Assembly: GCF_021738965.1 (NCBI RefSeq)
Contig: NZ_JAKKOQ010000010.1
Span: 1-64,000, forward strand
Direction: 5' to 3'
DNA from: Gordonia zhenghanii
GTDB taxonomy: Bacteria > Actinomycetota > Actinomycetes > Mycobacteriales > Mycobacteriaceae
Length of the DNA stretch: 64,000 bases
Positions 49,036-58,164 of the stretch are shown here, in pieces. Position numbers and translations under genes: made by a program. Below the pieces are notes generated by a model. That model worked only from the letters and a program-made list of their open reading frames with translations, did no database searches and was not told the DNA's origin. Each line of letters starts with the position of its first letter. Position 1 is the stretch's first letter.

Positions 49036-50110
49036 CGGTTGGCCTCTCAGGTGGTACCGAGTCGGCGATGAAGATGTTCATCCATCGCGTCGCTGGGTCG
49101 ATATCGATGAGCAGGGCTTTGACGAAGATCGTCAGCGGAACGGCGAGGATCGCGCCGAGTGGGCCGAGTATCCATGCCCACACCACCAGTGACAGGAACG
49201 TGACGGTGGTAGACAGACCGACGGCGTCACCGACGAACTTCGGTTGGACGAACGACTGGAGCACCACGTTGATCACGCTGTAGATGACGATCACCAGCAG
49301 CATGGTGCCCGGCCCGCCCTCAAGAAGGCCGAGAATTGCAGGCGGCACCACGCCGAGCACGAAACCGATGTTCGGAATGTAGTTCGTGATGAACGATAGG
49401 AGTCCCCAGAGGATCGGGAGAGGAATGCCTATCGCCCACAGCACGCCCGAGTCGAGCACGGCGACGATGAAACCGAACACGGTGGTCACTAGGAGGTATC
49501 GACGGGTTCCGACGGCAAACCCAATCAGGGCCTCGGCGATGTTCGGACGCACTCGCCGGAGCGTCGTGGTTCGTTCGCCCATGCCCAGGGAGTCGACGAC
49601 CAGAAACAGTGCGACGGAGATGATCAGGACAAGTGTTGATGTCAGGGACACCGCCGACGACAGCACCGAACCCGCGGCATTGATGAGCGTGTGTGAATCG
49701 ATGTTTCCGAGGACAGAGTCGGCTGCGCCGTGATCGACTCCGTGGTCGTGGAGGAATGCCTTCACGTTGCCGACCAAATCGTCCAACCGATCGGTGTAGC
49801 TCGGAATGATGGTGGTGAGACGTCCGAGGGAGAAGACGATGGACACGAAGACGAGGGCGAGCGTCCCATACAGCGCTACGAGGACGACGACCGCTGAGAG
49901 CCATGTGGGCCAGCCGTGTTTGCGCAGGTAGACGCCTGCCGGATGGACGGCGACGACCAGGATCAACGCGAGGAAGACGGGGCCGACGATACCCGCAGTC
50001 ATCTTGATGCCTGCAGTCGTCACGGTGAGCGAGGCCAGTGCGGCCAGCACCGCGAGCCCGCGTGGGACGGCCCATGCGGGCGAGCTGCCGGGCGAGGACG
50101 TAGCGGCCAT
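49028..50110 (-). CDS. AI-2E family transporter
   Basis: A 360-residue membrane protein of the AI-2 exporter/PerM superfamily. It has paired N-terminal TM segments ('GIVGPVFLALILVVAVHPAGVYLRKHG'), a soluble helical loop ('SYTDRLDDLVGNVKAFLHDHG'), and a C-terminal block of about five TMs containing 'LLSFITNYIPNIGFVLGVVPPAILGLLEGG' and 'LQSFVQPKFVGDAVGLS'. The P-N-I-G and Q-P-x-x-x-G-x-x-V-G-L-S signatures are conserved in the family. Members export small molecules or act as Na+(K+)/H+ antiporters. The cargo is unknown. Confidence 0.88.
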   Translation of the reverse strand: MAATSSPGSSPAWAVPRGLAVLAALASLTVTTAGIKMTAGIVGPVFLALILVVAVHPAGVYLRKHGWPTWLSAVVVLVALYGTLALVFVSIVFSLGRLTTIIPSYTDRLDDLVGNVKAFLHDHGVDHGAADSVLGNIDSHTLINAAGSVLSSAVSLTSTLVLIISVALFLVVDSLGMGERTTTLRRVRPNIAEALIGFAVGTRRYLLVTTVFGFIVAVLDSGVLWAIGIPLPILWGLLSFITNYIPNIGFVLGVVPPAILGLLEGGPGTMLLVIVIYSVINVVLQSFVQPKFVGDAVGLSTTVTFLSLVVWAWILGPLGAILAVPLTIFVKALLIDIDPATRWMNIFIADSVPPERPTDA

Positions 50111-50244
50111 GGATCCGAGTATGTGTCGGTGGCGAGGAACTTCGGTTCGCCTCTCGCCCGATGCGGGTGACGCGCGTCCGGCCGGTCGGGTTCGGCTGCC
50201 ACGATGGGATGCAGGGTCGACCGACTACTTCACGGGGAGGAATT

Positions 50245-50685
50245 ATGGGTTTCGAATCATTAGCCGGAGCGGGAGGGCTCGGACCGGTCGAGATCAATGT
50301 CATCATGCTGGGCGGATCACAGATCTCCACAATCGTCTTTCACGCACTGACCGAGCAACTCGATGCGGGTGTTGTTCGGTTGCTCGATGCGGTGGTGGTC
50401 ACCAAGACCACGAGTGGGTCGGTGACCGTCGACGAGGTGGACCGCGCTGAATTCGCGCTCGCTGACGCGGCTCTCGCTACGCCCGGGTTGATCGGTGACG
50501 ACGACGTGGCTGACCTCCTGGCCGGCATTCCTGACGGGGAGGCCGCCGCGATAGTCGCGTTTGAGCTCGTCTGGGCGCGAGAGCTCGCCGCTGCACTGAA
50601 TGAGGACGGATCCTCGGTGATCGCCGTGGAGCGGATCCCGGCGCACGTCGTGAATGCAGTCGCCGAGATGGCCGCAGCCGAATGA
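50245..50685 (+). CDS. DUF6325/DUF1269-like protein
   Basis: A 146-residue small protein with the pattern 'GPVEINVIMLGGSQISTIVFHALTEQLDAGVVRLLDAVVVTKTTSGSVT', the hallmark of DUF6325/DUF1269 proteins. An acidic middle ('DDDVADLLAGIPDGEAAAIVAFELVWARELAAALN') and a helical end follow. No transmembrane segment is obvious. Start is the ATG after GGGGAGG. It is followed by a SHOCT-domain gene 39 bp downstream, a pairing seen in other actinobacteria. Function unknown. Confidence 0.75.
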   Translation: MGFESLAGAGGLGPVEINVIMLGGSQISTIVFHALTEQLDAGVVRLLDAVVVTKTTSGSVTVDEVDRAEFALADAALATPGLIGDDDVADLLAGIPDGEAAAIVAFELVWARELAAALNEDGSSVIAVERIPAHVVNAVAEMAAAE

Positions 50686-50724
50686 GAATGTCGGATCAAA
50701 CAGGAGCCGAGTGAGGAGTCGATT

Positions 50725-51006
50725 ATGTTACGACGAGGGGGCCGCCCAGGTCTGATCGGACTGGCTGCCCGTACTGCGGTGGTGGCGGGGACCGCGAACG
50801 CGGTTTCTAGTAGGCAGGCTCGTTGGGGAGCGGAGAGATCCGCGCAGACCTACGCGCCGATGCCGGAACAGAGTTATGCGCCGCCGCGGGGCGCGGCGCC
50901 GACTGCAGATCTGACCAGCGAGTTGGGGCGACTTGCCGATCTGCGCTCGCAAGGCCTGCTCACCGACGACGAGTTCGCTGCGGCAAAGGCCAAGCTACTC
51001 GGTTGA
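50725..51006 (+). CDS. SHOCT domain protein
   Basis: A 93-residue protein. It has a hydrophobic, Ala-rich start ('GLIGLAARTAVVAGTANAVSS'), a Pro/Tyr-rich linker, and a C-terminal SHOCT motif 'LGRLADLRSQGLLTDDEFAAAKAKLLG' that is nearly consensus. SHOCT is a short C-terminal oligomerisation or anchoring helix pair. Likely co-transcribed with the DUF6325-like gene. Function unknown. Confidence 0.85.
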   Translation: MLRRGGRPGLIGLAARTAVVAGTANAVSSRQARWGAERSAQTYAPMPEQSYAPPRGAAPTADLTSELGRLADLRSQGLLTDDEFAAAKAKLLG

Positions 51007-51039
51007 CGGCGAGTCGCCGGGAACGCCGTCGAATGCGGA

Positions 51040-52728
51040 TCATCCGCTTCGGCGGCGTTCTTCTATGGCGTCGAGAGCGTCGAAGACCGAGTCGCCGAGG
51101 CGGTTGCGTCGCCGGAAGATGTTGTCGGCGCCGATCGTCGCGTACAGGCCCGTCGCCACGAGTTGGGCGGCTAGGTCCTCGTCGACACCGCTGACCATGA
51201 GCGTGGCATTGGCCCTGGCAAGTTCGCGTGCGTAGTCGCCGAGCATCGTGAGGAAGGTGACGCCCAGTTCGTCTGTGCCGCGGAGCCGGATCACGACGAC
51301 GGCGTCGTCAGCCAGGGGCTCCGGTGTCGGCAGCTGCGCACGGAATGCCTGCGCGGAGGCGAAGAACAGGGTTCCGTACGGTGCGAGTACGAGCGTGTCA
51401 CCGGCGACGAGTTCAGCAGGGGGCATGCTCTCACTGGGGCGCGATTCGGGCGTCTCGAAGGTCCACCGAACGATCCGGACCCGATTGGACTGCTGCACGA
51501 CGTGCAGGATGATCGCCAGGCCCACACCCGACAGCACCGCGTACTGGAGTGGAATCGTCAAGGTTAATGCGAATGTCACTGAGAACACGGAGACTTGCAC
51601 TCGCCCCGCCTGCCAGACCATCCGGAACTGGTGTGGTTTCAATGTCCGGACGCCCACGAGGATTAGCAGACCGGCCAGCGCGGGCATGGCGACGGACTCG
51701 ATGAGTGGACCGCACACGAGGACTGTCGTGACCATGACTGCTCCGGCGACAGGACCGGCGAGTGCACTTCGTGCGCCCGCCGAACGTGACAGCGACGTGG
51801 CCGACATCGATCCGCCGACCGGCATCCCGCGGAGAAGTCCGGAGGCGATGTTGGCGAGCCCCTGCCCACGGAAGTCCGCCGACGCGTCGGGGTAACGACC
51901 GTTGGGATTCGGGATGGATCCAGAGACGGCCGCACCCTGGACGAGTCCGACGAGCGCTAACGACACGGCAGGGACGATCAGGGCCGGCACTGCCGACAAC
52001 GACGGCGCGACGAGCGTCGGAAGAGTGCGTCCGACGTCGACAGAGTCGCCGAGCGTTGCGACGGAGTCTGCGGGAAATGCCGCGGCGAGAACCGAGCCAG
52101 CGATCACGGAGAGGACGAGGCCGAGCGGGCCGACGCCGAGAGCCTCGAACGCGAACACCAACGCGATGGTCGCCGAGCCAACGGCGACCGTCGCCCAATT
52201 GAAGTGCGTGACGTGTGCAGCTGTGTCGAGAGCCCGCGTCACCCGATTCCCGCCCACGCCGGCGAAACCGGTGAAGTTGGTGAGCTGACCGAGAACGATG
52301 TTGATCGCCACGCCGTTGACGAAGCCGTACAGGACTGCCGACGGTATGAATCGGACTAGGCTGCCGAGACGGGCGACGCCGAGGCCGAGCATCACCACGC
52401 CGGTCAGTACCGTCAACGTGGCGATGACGGTCGCAGACTGGGGGCCTCGGGCAGACGGGACGTCGCTGACGATCACCGACATCGCCCCGGTCGCCTGAAC
52501 TGTCATGAACACTGAGCCGGTCGTCAGTGCTCCGGTGACAGTGCCGACCAGGTACGCGTTGAGTCCCAAGAGCGGGTTCACGCCGGCGAGGACACCCGCA
52601 GCCAGCCCATCGGGCACGCTCTCGACGCCGAGCACGACACCGGCCTTGACGTCGGAGGCTACTGTTCGGCGGGTGCCGAATCGACGAAGGTATTTGCGTG
52701 CCGGCTCCTTCGCCGACGCCCACCTCAT
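51040..52728 (-). CDS. SulP family anion permease with STAS domain (copy 1)
   Basis: A 562-residue inorganic-anion transporter. About residues 25-410 are the multi-TM SulP core ('VKAGVVLGVESVPDGLAAGVLAGVNPLLGLNAYLVGTVTGALTTGS', 'FRGQGLANIASGLLRGMPVGGSMSATSLSRSAGARSALAGPVAG'). The C-terminal ~110 residues are a STAS domain ('GTDELGVTFLTMLGDYARELARANATLMVSG'). The substrate is probably sulfate or another anion such as bicarbonate. I chose the ATG at 52728 because it overlaps the stop of the upstream GAP-family gene (ATGA), showing coupling. A longer frame adds 31 unlikely residues. Confidence 0.87.
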   Translation of the reverse strand: MRWASAKEPARKYLRRFGTRRTVASDVKAGVVLGVESVPDGLAAGVLAGVNPLLGLNAYLVGTVTGALTTGSVFMTVQATGAMSVIVSDVPSARGPQSATVIATLTVLTGVVMLGLGVARLGSLVRFIPSAVLYGFVNGVAINIVLGQLTNFTGFAGVGGNRVTRALDTAAHVTHFNWATVAVGSATIALVFAFEALGVGPLGLVLSVIAGSVLAAAFPADSVATLGDSVDVGRTLPTLVAPSLSAVPALIVPAVSLALVGLVQGAAVSGSIPNPNGRYPDASADFRGQGLANIASGLLRGMPVGGSMSATSLSRSAGARSALAGPVAGAVMVTTVLVCGPLIESVAMPALAGLLILVGVRTLKPHQFRMVWQAGRVQVSVFSVTFALTLTIPLQYAVLSGVGLAIILHVVQQSNRVRIVRWTFETPESRPSESMPPAELVAGDTLVLAPYGTLFFASAQAFRAQLPTPEPLADDAVVVIRLRGTDELGVTFLTMLGDYARELARANATLMVSGVDEDLAAQLVATGLYATIGADNIFRRRNRLGDSVFDALDAIEERRRSG

Positions 52729-53444
52729 CCGCCGCCGCCTGTGATCGCACGAGTCAGTTGAAGGAAGCCGACTACGGTCAGCATGCATGTCCTGATGAAC
52801 CCGTTGTTTCGGAGCACCCATCGCCGCATGCGAGCGATGATCACGTCAGGCGCACGCCGCCCTGCGGCTACGACGGCGACGGGTAACGCGAGAGGTACGC
52901 AGACGGCGACGACGAAGCCCAGACCGAGCCAGAAGAACTGACTGGACGAGACGTCGGCGTTGAGTAGGTCGATGGCTGTCGCGGCCACCAAAGACACGTT
53001 GGTTGGGTTGAAGAGGAACACACCGAGTCCGACGACGAATGATCGTCCGATGCCGTAGTCCCTCGAGGATTTGACGAGGCCGGGCAATTGCGGTGTGGCG
53101 GCTGCGAACTCGTCGAAAGTCTGGGCCGCGGCGACCTTCGTCAACGTCGATTGCGCCTGCCGGTACGACCACACAGCGCCCAGGAAGCACAACGCCGCGA
53201 TTGTCGCGTGCAACGAACGCGCGAGGGCTGAGTCCGGGCGAGTCTCGGATACGCCGATGACCCCGAACAGTGCAAGCCACGAGGCGAGCGACCCTGCGGT
53301 GGCTACCGCCCAGCCGAGAAGATAGCTCGCGTTCACAAGTAGCGGTCGCGACGACTGCAGCATTCCGAGCACTGCTAGGAACGCGATCGGGCTCGCCATG
53401 ACACTCACGGTGATTGGCAGCATCCGCCACAAGACGTCGAGCAT
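52725..53444 (-). CDS. GAP family (sulfolipid-addressing-protein-like) membrane protein, copy 1
   Basis: A 239-residue six-TM protein of the GAP/SfLAP family, named from mycobacterial Sap and Gap, which help move sulfolipid-1 or glycopeptidolipids to the cell surface. It has 'LPITVSVMASPIAFLAVLGML', 'SYLLGWAVATAGSLASWLALFG', 'GLGVFLFNPTNVSLVAATAIDLL' (N-P-x-N signature) and a final TM. It lies immediately upstream of, and overlaps, the SulP gene. A second GAP/SulP pairing sits at 58.2-60.9 kb. Confidence 0.8.
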   Translation of the reverse strand: MLDVLWRMLPITVSVMASPIAFLAVLGMLQSSRPLLVNASYLLGWAVATAGSLASWLALFGVIGVSETRPDSALARSLHATIAALCFLGAVWSYRQAQSTLTKVAAAQTFDEFAAATPQLPGLVKSSRDYGIGRSFVVGLGVFLFNPTNVSLVAATAIDLLNADVSSSQFFWLGLGFVVAVCVPLALPVAVVAAGRRAPDVIIARMRRWVLRNNGFIRTCMLTVVGFLQLTRAITGGGG

Positions 53445-53486
53445 TGCCCTATCGTCGACCGGTCACGGTATGGAGGTGCGGAAGCC

Positions 53487-53503
53487 TCATCCTCTGAGGA
53501 TGA
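53487..53503. promoter_or_regulatory. Perfect 17-bp odd palindrome before the GAP-SulP operon
   Basis: TCATCCTC-T-GAGGATGA is fully symmetrical around a single T. A one-base centre is too tight for an RNA hairpin loop, so a protein operator is more likely than a terminator. It lies 43 bp upstream of the GAP gene start and 10 bp beyond the LuxR stop. Confidence 0.4.
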
Positions 53504-53512
53504 TGGCGCTGG

Positions 53513-56074
53513 TCAACGGGTGAAACGTACCGCTTCGCGCCGTGAGCGGACATCTAGCTTGCGGTAGATGGCGCGCTGATGGGTCTTCACAGTGTTGATC
53601 GACACGCCGAGGTGCTCTGCGATCTCCTGCATGGTGCGAGTCGTACGCAGTTGAGCGAAGACGTCGGATTCGCGTTCTGACAGGATGTCGAGAATACCTG
53701 TTCGCGTCGGCGGTGCCAGGCATGCCGCGAGGAAGTCTTCGTGTCGCGTGCCCCACGCGAGGTGGCCGGTCAACATCTGACGCAGGTCGACGCCGTCGCC
53801 GGCGAAGAGCCTGCGGAGGTCTTCGCCCGCAGCGACGTCGAGTGCATGCTCGAGTAGATCGTGGGCCCGGGTGGGCGTTCCGTCGTGAACCGCGACTTGA
53901 GCGTCGGTGAGTAGCGTTGCCACCCGGACATACGAGATGTCCTGGTACCGGGTGAGGCGATGCAGCATGTGGGCGGCGCGGCGGTGTTGTCGTGCGCGCC
54001 CTGCTATCCCGGCGAGTACGACGGTGACCATCGGAGTGTTGTCGGTGTGCTCATACATCGAGACGATGCGCATCGCGCGGGAGTGATTGCCAGCAGCTTC
54101 GTTCAATACGGCGAGGGAAGCGTGACGGAAGGCGGACCAGGAGACGCCTTGGTCCACCCGACTCGGCATGCTGGAGAGTTCGTCGAGTGCCAGACGGCAC
54201 CGGTCGGAGTCCCGGCTCGCCGCAGCGGCGAGGGCGAGCGTCATCCGTGCGGCGGCGCCGAAGAGCAGGGGCGAGTCGGCGGACCGAATGAGGCTGACCG
54301 ATTCAATCATCGCGCTCTCGAGATCATTTTGCCAATAAGCGAGGAAGCCGGAGGCGAACAGAGCGCCACCTCCCGCGTACGCCGCCCACATGTCGTTGGA
54401 GAGGTCAGCGCTTGTCGATTCGATGACCTCTCGTGCATTCTGAAAGCGTCCGGCCCACGCGTGGCTGAACGCGAGATGGTTCCGGCTGTGATGTGCCAAG
54501 CCTAGAGCGCCTATGGCTTTCGCTTCGACGACCGCGGCGTCGAGGAACTCGACGGTGCGGCCAGGCGATCGGCGCAGGCGCATCTCGGTCCAGCCCAGAA
54601 GATAGAGCAGGTGCGCACGGTCTCTCGCCGTGGTGATCTCTGCCTCGAACCGGTGTCGCACAACGTCGCAGGCCTTCCCGAGTTCGTCGCGGTCGTCGAT
54701 GAGGAACAGGTGTGCCTGTTCGAGAATGCCGGTGTAATCGGTGCCACTACCCGGCGGAGTGACGAAGTCTCGCGCGTGAGAGACCGCTCGGGCGTACAAC
54801 ATCGCGGCGTATGCCGACTCGCCGGTTGACCGATGTATGCATGCCCTCACCAGTAAGACGCGTGGATCGTCATCCCAGGGCGCGGGCAGTCCGGCACAGA
54901 ACCGGTCGACGACCCCGGCATCGGGTCCGATCAACGCACCGACCCACCGGCTGAGTACGACGCGGACGGCGTCCTCCGGCTGGTCCACGGCGAGCCAGTA
55001 CTCGGCCGCCTCCAGCGGTCTGTCCGCTTCGACGAACGAGGCGGTGGCACACATCGAAGCGTGTGCCGTCTCAGGTCGAGATTCGGTAAGGATGTCCCGG
55101 CAGTGTCGAGCGAACAGTGAATGCCACCGGTATACGGAACCCTTCGATGACTCGTACCGGTCGATGAACAGACCCGACGCGACGCATCGGTCCAGAAGGA
55201 TCTCGCTGTCTGTGCGGCCAGTGACCTCGTTCGCGAGTGCGGGGGTGATAGCTCGGCAGCCGGAGGTCAGGAGTGCGAACTCGGCGAGGTCGGTGGGGAG
55301 TGAGGGCAGAACATAGTCCTTGACGTACGAATGGAAGACGCTGTGGTCAGCATCGGTACCCGGGTTCACCCCCGTCATTACGAGAACGCGGACGGCGATC
55401 GGCCAACCGTGTGTCGCGTCCCAGACGAAGTCCGGGGACAGTGCCGAGCCGTTGTCCTCGACGAGACGCACGACTTCGTCGATGTCGAAAGCGAGGTCGG
55501 CGGCACGAATGACTGCGCGAGGATTGGTCAGTGCGAACCGGCTCAACGCGAGCTCGGTGTAGGTAGTACCGATGATGATGACTCGCAGGTTCCCGTATCC
55601 GCCGTCGATCAGCGCCCCGAGCAGTCCCGTCGCCAGCGCATCCTTCGCCCGGTGCGCGTCGTCGATCACGAGGTACACGGGGTCGGTGATGCCGGTGAAG
55701 GCGTCGGTGATGTTGTCGAGGGCGGCCAGTGACGCACCGCTGAACGAATCGGCGCGGCGCAGCGATTCGTGACCGTCGGGGGACAGGTGACCGACTAGCG
55801 ACAAGAGGGCGCGCAACACGACCTTATGGATGCGGTCGGCGTCAGTGTCGAGGCGGCTCAGGGTGACCCATGCGACCTGATCGCGTCGGGTTGCGGCCCA
55901 TTCCGCAACCGACGACGTCTTGCCATAGCCACTCGGTGCAACGACGAGGGCCGTGTGCGACTGGGTGATCCGCTCGTCGATGCAGCTCGTGAGTCGCGCG
56001 CGGCGAAGGTGGCCCGGCTGTTGGAGCGGCGGGTGGAATTGGAGGGAGGAAGACCATCCGCGAAAGTCGGTCAT
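53513..56074 (-). CDS. MalT-like LuxR-family ATPase regulator
   Basis: An 853-residue regulator. Walker A APSGYGKT is at residues 46-53 and a Walker B-like 'PVYLVIDDAHRAKDAL' follows. Long helical repeats cover about 330-780, and the LuxR HTH is at the very C-terminus ('LSERESDVFAQLRTTRTMQEIAEHLGVSINTVKTHQRAIYRKLDV'). The layout is that of MalT/LAL ATP-dependent activators. It is divergent from the alkylsulfatase gene with 192 bp between, and upstream of the GAP-SulP genes on the same strand, so it is the natural regulator candidate for this sulfur-related group. Ligand unknown. Confidence 0.85.
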   Translation of the reverse strand: MTDFRGWSSSLQFHPPLQQPGHLRRARLTSCIDERITQSHTALVVAPSGYGKTSSVAEWAATRRDQVAWVTLSRLDTDADRIHKVVLRALLSLVGHLSPDGHESLRRADSFSGASLAALDNITDAFTGITDPVYLVIDDAHRAKDALATGLLGALIDGGYGNLRVIIIGTTYTELALSRFALTNPRAVIRAADLAFDIDEVVRLVEDNGSALSPDFVWDATHGWPIAVRVLVMTGVNPGTDADHSVFHSYVKDYVLPSLPTDLAEFALLTSGCRAITPALANEVTGRTDSEILLDRCVASGLFIDRYESSKGSVYRWHSLFARHCRDILTESRPETAHASMCATASFVEADRPLEAAEYWLAVDQPEDAVRVVLSRWVGALIGPDAGVVDRFCAGLPAPWDDDPRVLLVRACIHRSTGESAYAAMLYARAVSHARDFVTPPGSGTDYTGILEQAHLFLIDDRDELGKACDVVRHRFEAEITTARDRAHLLYLLGWTEMRLRRSPGRTVEFLDAAVVEAKAIGALGLAHHSRNHLAFSHAWAGRFQNAREVIESTSADLSNDMWAAYAGGGALFASGFLAYWQNDLESAMIESVSLIRSADSPLLFGAAARMTLALAAAASRDSDRCRLALDELSSMPSRVDQGVSWSAFRHASLAVLNEAAGNHSRAMRIVSMYEHTDNTPMVTVVLAGIAGRARQHRRAAHMLHRLTRYQDISYVRVATLLTDAQVAVHDGTPTRAHDLLEHALDVAAGEDLRRLFAGDGVDLRQMLTGHLAWGTRHEDFLAACLAPPTRTGILDILSERESDVFAQLRTTRTMQEIAEHLGVSINTVKTHQRAIYRKLDVRSRREAVRFTR

Positions 56075-56266
56075 AAGGGAGGACCCTACGTGGTTCAGTG
56101 CCGTCCTCGTGGGTCGTCGTCGAGACCGACGGTCGGTGAATTCGGCTCACCCGCAAAGAATGAGGTCATCTGTGCAGTGGTCCGGCGCACGGAAGCATTC
56201 GTGGCACGGGTTCGCACGACTCAGTGCGGACTCGGGTGCGTGACCACCACCATCGAGGAGGAACCG

Positions 56267-58144
56267 ATGCCACAGCCAGACGCCAGTGAGTTCGTCGCCG
56301 CCGTCCACCGTCGAGCGGCCGAATCACTTCCATTCGACGACACCCGCGATTTCGATGACGCTGCCCGCGGCTTCATTGCGAAGCTCGAACCCGGAGTCGT
56401 CCGTGACGATGACGGCACGGTCGTCTGGGACAACGACGTATTCGAATTCTTGGATTCCGAACTCGAACCTGGCACTGTGCATCCGAGCTTGTGGCGCCAA
56501 TCGCGATTGACGAGCATTCAAGGGCTCTTCGAAGTGGTAGCGGGAATCTATCAGGTGCGCGGGCTCGATCTCTCGAACCTGTCGATCATCGAAGGCGACG
56601 AGGGGGTCGTCGTCATCGACACGCTGACCTCTCGTGAGACGGCGGCTGCAGCGATGAGGCTGTACCGCGAGCATCGTGGAGACCGGCCAGTCAAAGCGAT
56701 CATCCACACCCACTGTCACATCGATCACTTCGGTGGCGTCCTCGGCGTCACCGACGCCGAATCCGTCGCCCGTGGTGACGTCGAGGTGATTGCGCCAGAG
56801 GGATTCGTTGAGCACGCGATCGCTGAGAACGTGTACGCGGGCACCGCGATGGGCCGGCGTGCCGGGTACATGTACGGCGCAGCCCTTGCTCATGGCCCGT
56901 CCGGGCACGTCGGGGCAGGCCTCGGCCAGGCTCCTTCGACGGGGGCCGCAGGCATAGTGGTGCCGACCATCGACATCCATACCACCGGCGAGACCCTGAC
57001 GATCGACGGTGTGGAGATGGAGTTTCAAATGGCGCCGGGTACGGAGGCCCCCGCCGAGATGCACGTCTATCTTCCGCAGTACCGCGCACTGTGCATTGCG
57101 GAGAACGCGACTCATACCCTGCATAACCTGCTCACCCTGCGGGGCGCTGTCGTCCGTGACCCGCACGGATGGTCGGGGTACCTGAATGAGGCGATCGACG
57201 TCTTCGGAGACCGCACTGAAGTCATGTTCTCACCGCACCATTGGCCGACGTGGGGGGCCGATCGCATCGTGGAGATGCTCACGCTCCAGCGTGATCTTTA
57301 CGGCTACCTTCATGATCAGACGCTGCGCATGATTAACCAGGGTTTACAGGGCGCTGAGATCGCTGAATCGATCCAGTTGCCTCCAGCATTGGAGAATGCG
57401 TGGCATGCGCGGGGCTACTATGGTTCGGTCAGCCATAATGTCAAGGCGATCTACCAGCGGTATATCGGGTGGTTCGACGGCAATCCGGCGCGATTGTGGC
57501 CGCACCCGCCCGAAGCATTGTCGGCCCGCTACGTCGACGCCATCGGCGGTGTCGACCGGACCGTCGACGCGGCGCGGGTCGCCTACGAATCCGGCGATTA
57601 TCGCTGGGCAGCGACCCTTCTCGACCATGTCGTCTTCACCGATCCCGAACACGTCGAGGGGCGTTCGCTGTATGCCGACACCCTCGACCAACTTGCGTAC
57701 ACGGTGGAGAACGGTACGTGGCGCAACTTTTATCTGTCCGGTGCAACCGAACTACGGGGAGCGAATTTCGGGACTCCGACCAACCCGAGCGCACCGGAGA
57801 TCCTCGCGCAACTTTCGCCGGCGCAGCTCTTCGACTCGATCGCCATATCGATCAACGGGCCGAAAGCGTGGAATGAGCGCGTAACGCTCGATGTGACGTT
57901 CACTGATCTCGATCAGACACATCGCTTGGTTCTCAGCAACGGGGTCCTGGTCCACCGTCTGAGGCTGGACAAGGACGGAGATGCCGACGCGATTGTATCG
58001 GCCACCAAGCCGCGACTGTTGGCTCTGCTCGGAGGCGATGAGACGTCGCCGGGTATCGAGATAGTCGGCGATCCAGAAGCGTTGAGCCGACTGACTGGTG
58101 TCGTCGACGACGCCGACCCGGCGTTCGACATCATCGTGCCGTAG
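56267..58144 (+). CDS. Alkylsulfatase (SdsA1-type metallo-beta-lactamase fold)
   Basis: A 625-residue zinc hydrolase. The N-terminal catalytic domain carries T148-H-C-H151-I-D153-H154 ('IHTHCHIDHFGG'), a second metal segment 'LCIAENATHTLHNLLTLRGAVVRD' and 'VMFSPHHWPTWG'. A helical dimerisation domain ('ALSARYVDAIGGVDRTVDAARVAYESGDYRWAATLLDHVVFTDP') and a C-terminal SCP2-like domain ('NGPKAWNERVTLDVTFTDLDQTHRLVLSNGVLVHRL') complete the SdsA1 layout. It releases sulfate from alkyl sulfates such as dodecyl sulfate. No clear signal peptide is seen, so it may be cytosolic. The ATG has GAGGAGG upstream; the longer open frame is spurious. Confidence 0.9.
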   Translation: MPQPDASEFVAAVHRRAAESLPFDDTRDFDDAARGFIAKLEPGVVRDDDGTVVWDNDVFEFLDSELEPGTVHPSLWRQSRLTSIQGLFEVVAGIYQVRGLDLSNLSIIEGDEGVVVIDTLTSRETAAAAMRLYREHRGDRPVKAIIHTHCHIDHFGGVLGVTDAESVARGDVEVIAPEGFVEHAIAENVYAGTAMGRRAGYMYGAALAHGPSGHVGAGLGQAPSTGAAGIVVPTIDIHTTGETLTIDGVEMEFQMAPGTEAPAEMHVYLPQYRALCIAENATHTLHNLLTLRGAVVRDPHGWSGYLNEAIDVFGDRTEVMFSPHHWPTWGADRIVEMLTLQRDLYGYLHDQTLRMINQGLQGAEIAESIQLPPALENAWHARGYYGSVSHNVKAIYQRYIGWFDGNPARLWPHPPEALSARYVDAIGGVDRTVDAARVAYESGDYRWAATLLDHVVFTDPEHVEGRSLYADTLDQLAYTVENGTWRNFYLSGATELRGANFGTPTNPSAPEILAQLSPAQLFDSIAISINGPKAWNERVTLDVTFTDLDQTHRLVLSNGVLVHRLRLDKDGDADAIVSATKPRLLALLGGDETSPGIEIVGDPEALSRLTGVVDDADPAFDIIVP

Positions 58145-58164
58145 GACCGAGGGAGGTGCGGCAC

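Noticed and set aside
56075..56266. N-terminal extension of the alkylsulfatase in the upstream open frame
   Set aside because: The extension lies opposite the LuxR gene start, has no homology-like sequence, and the ATG at 56267 has a near-perfect GAGGAGG site.
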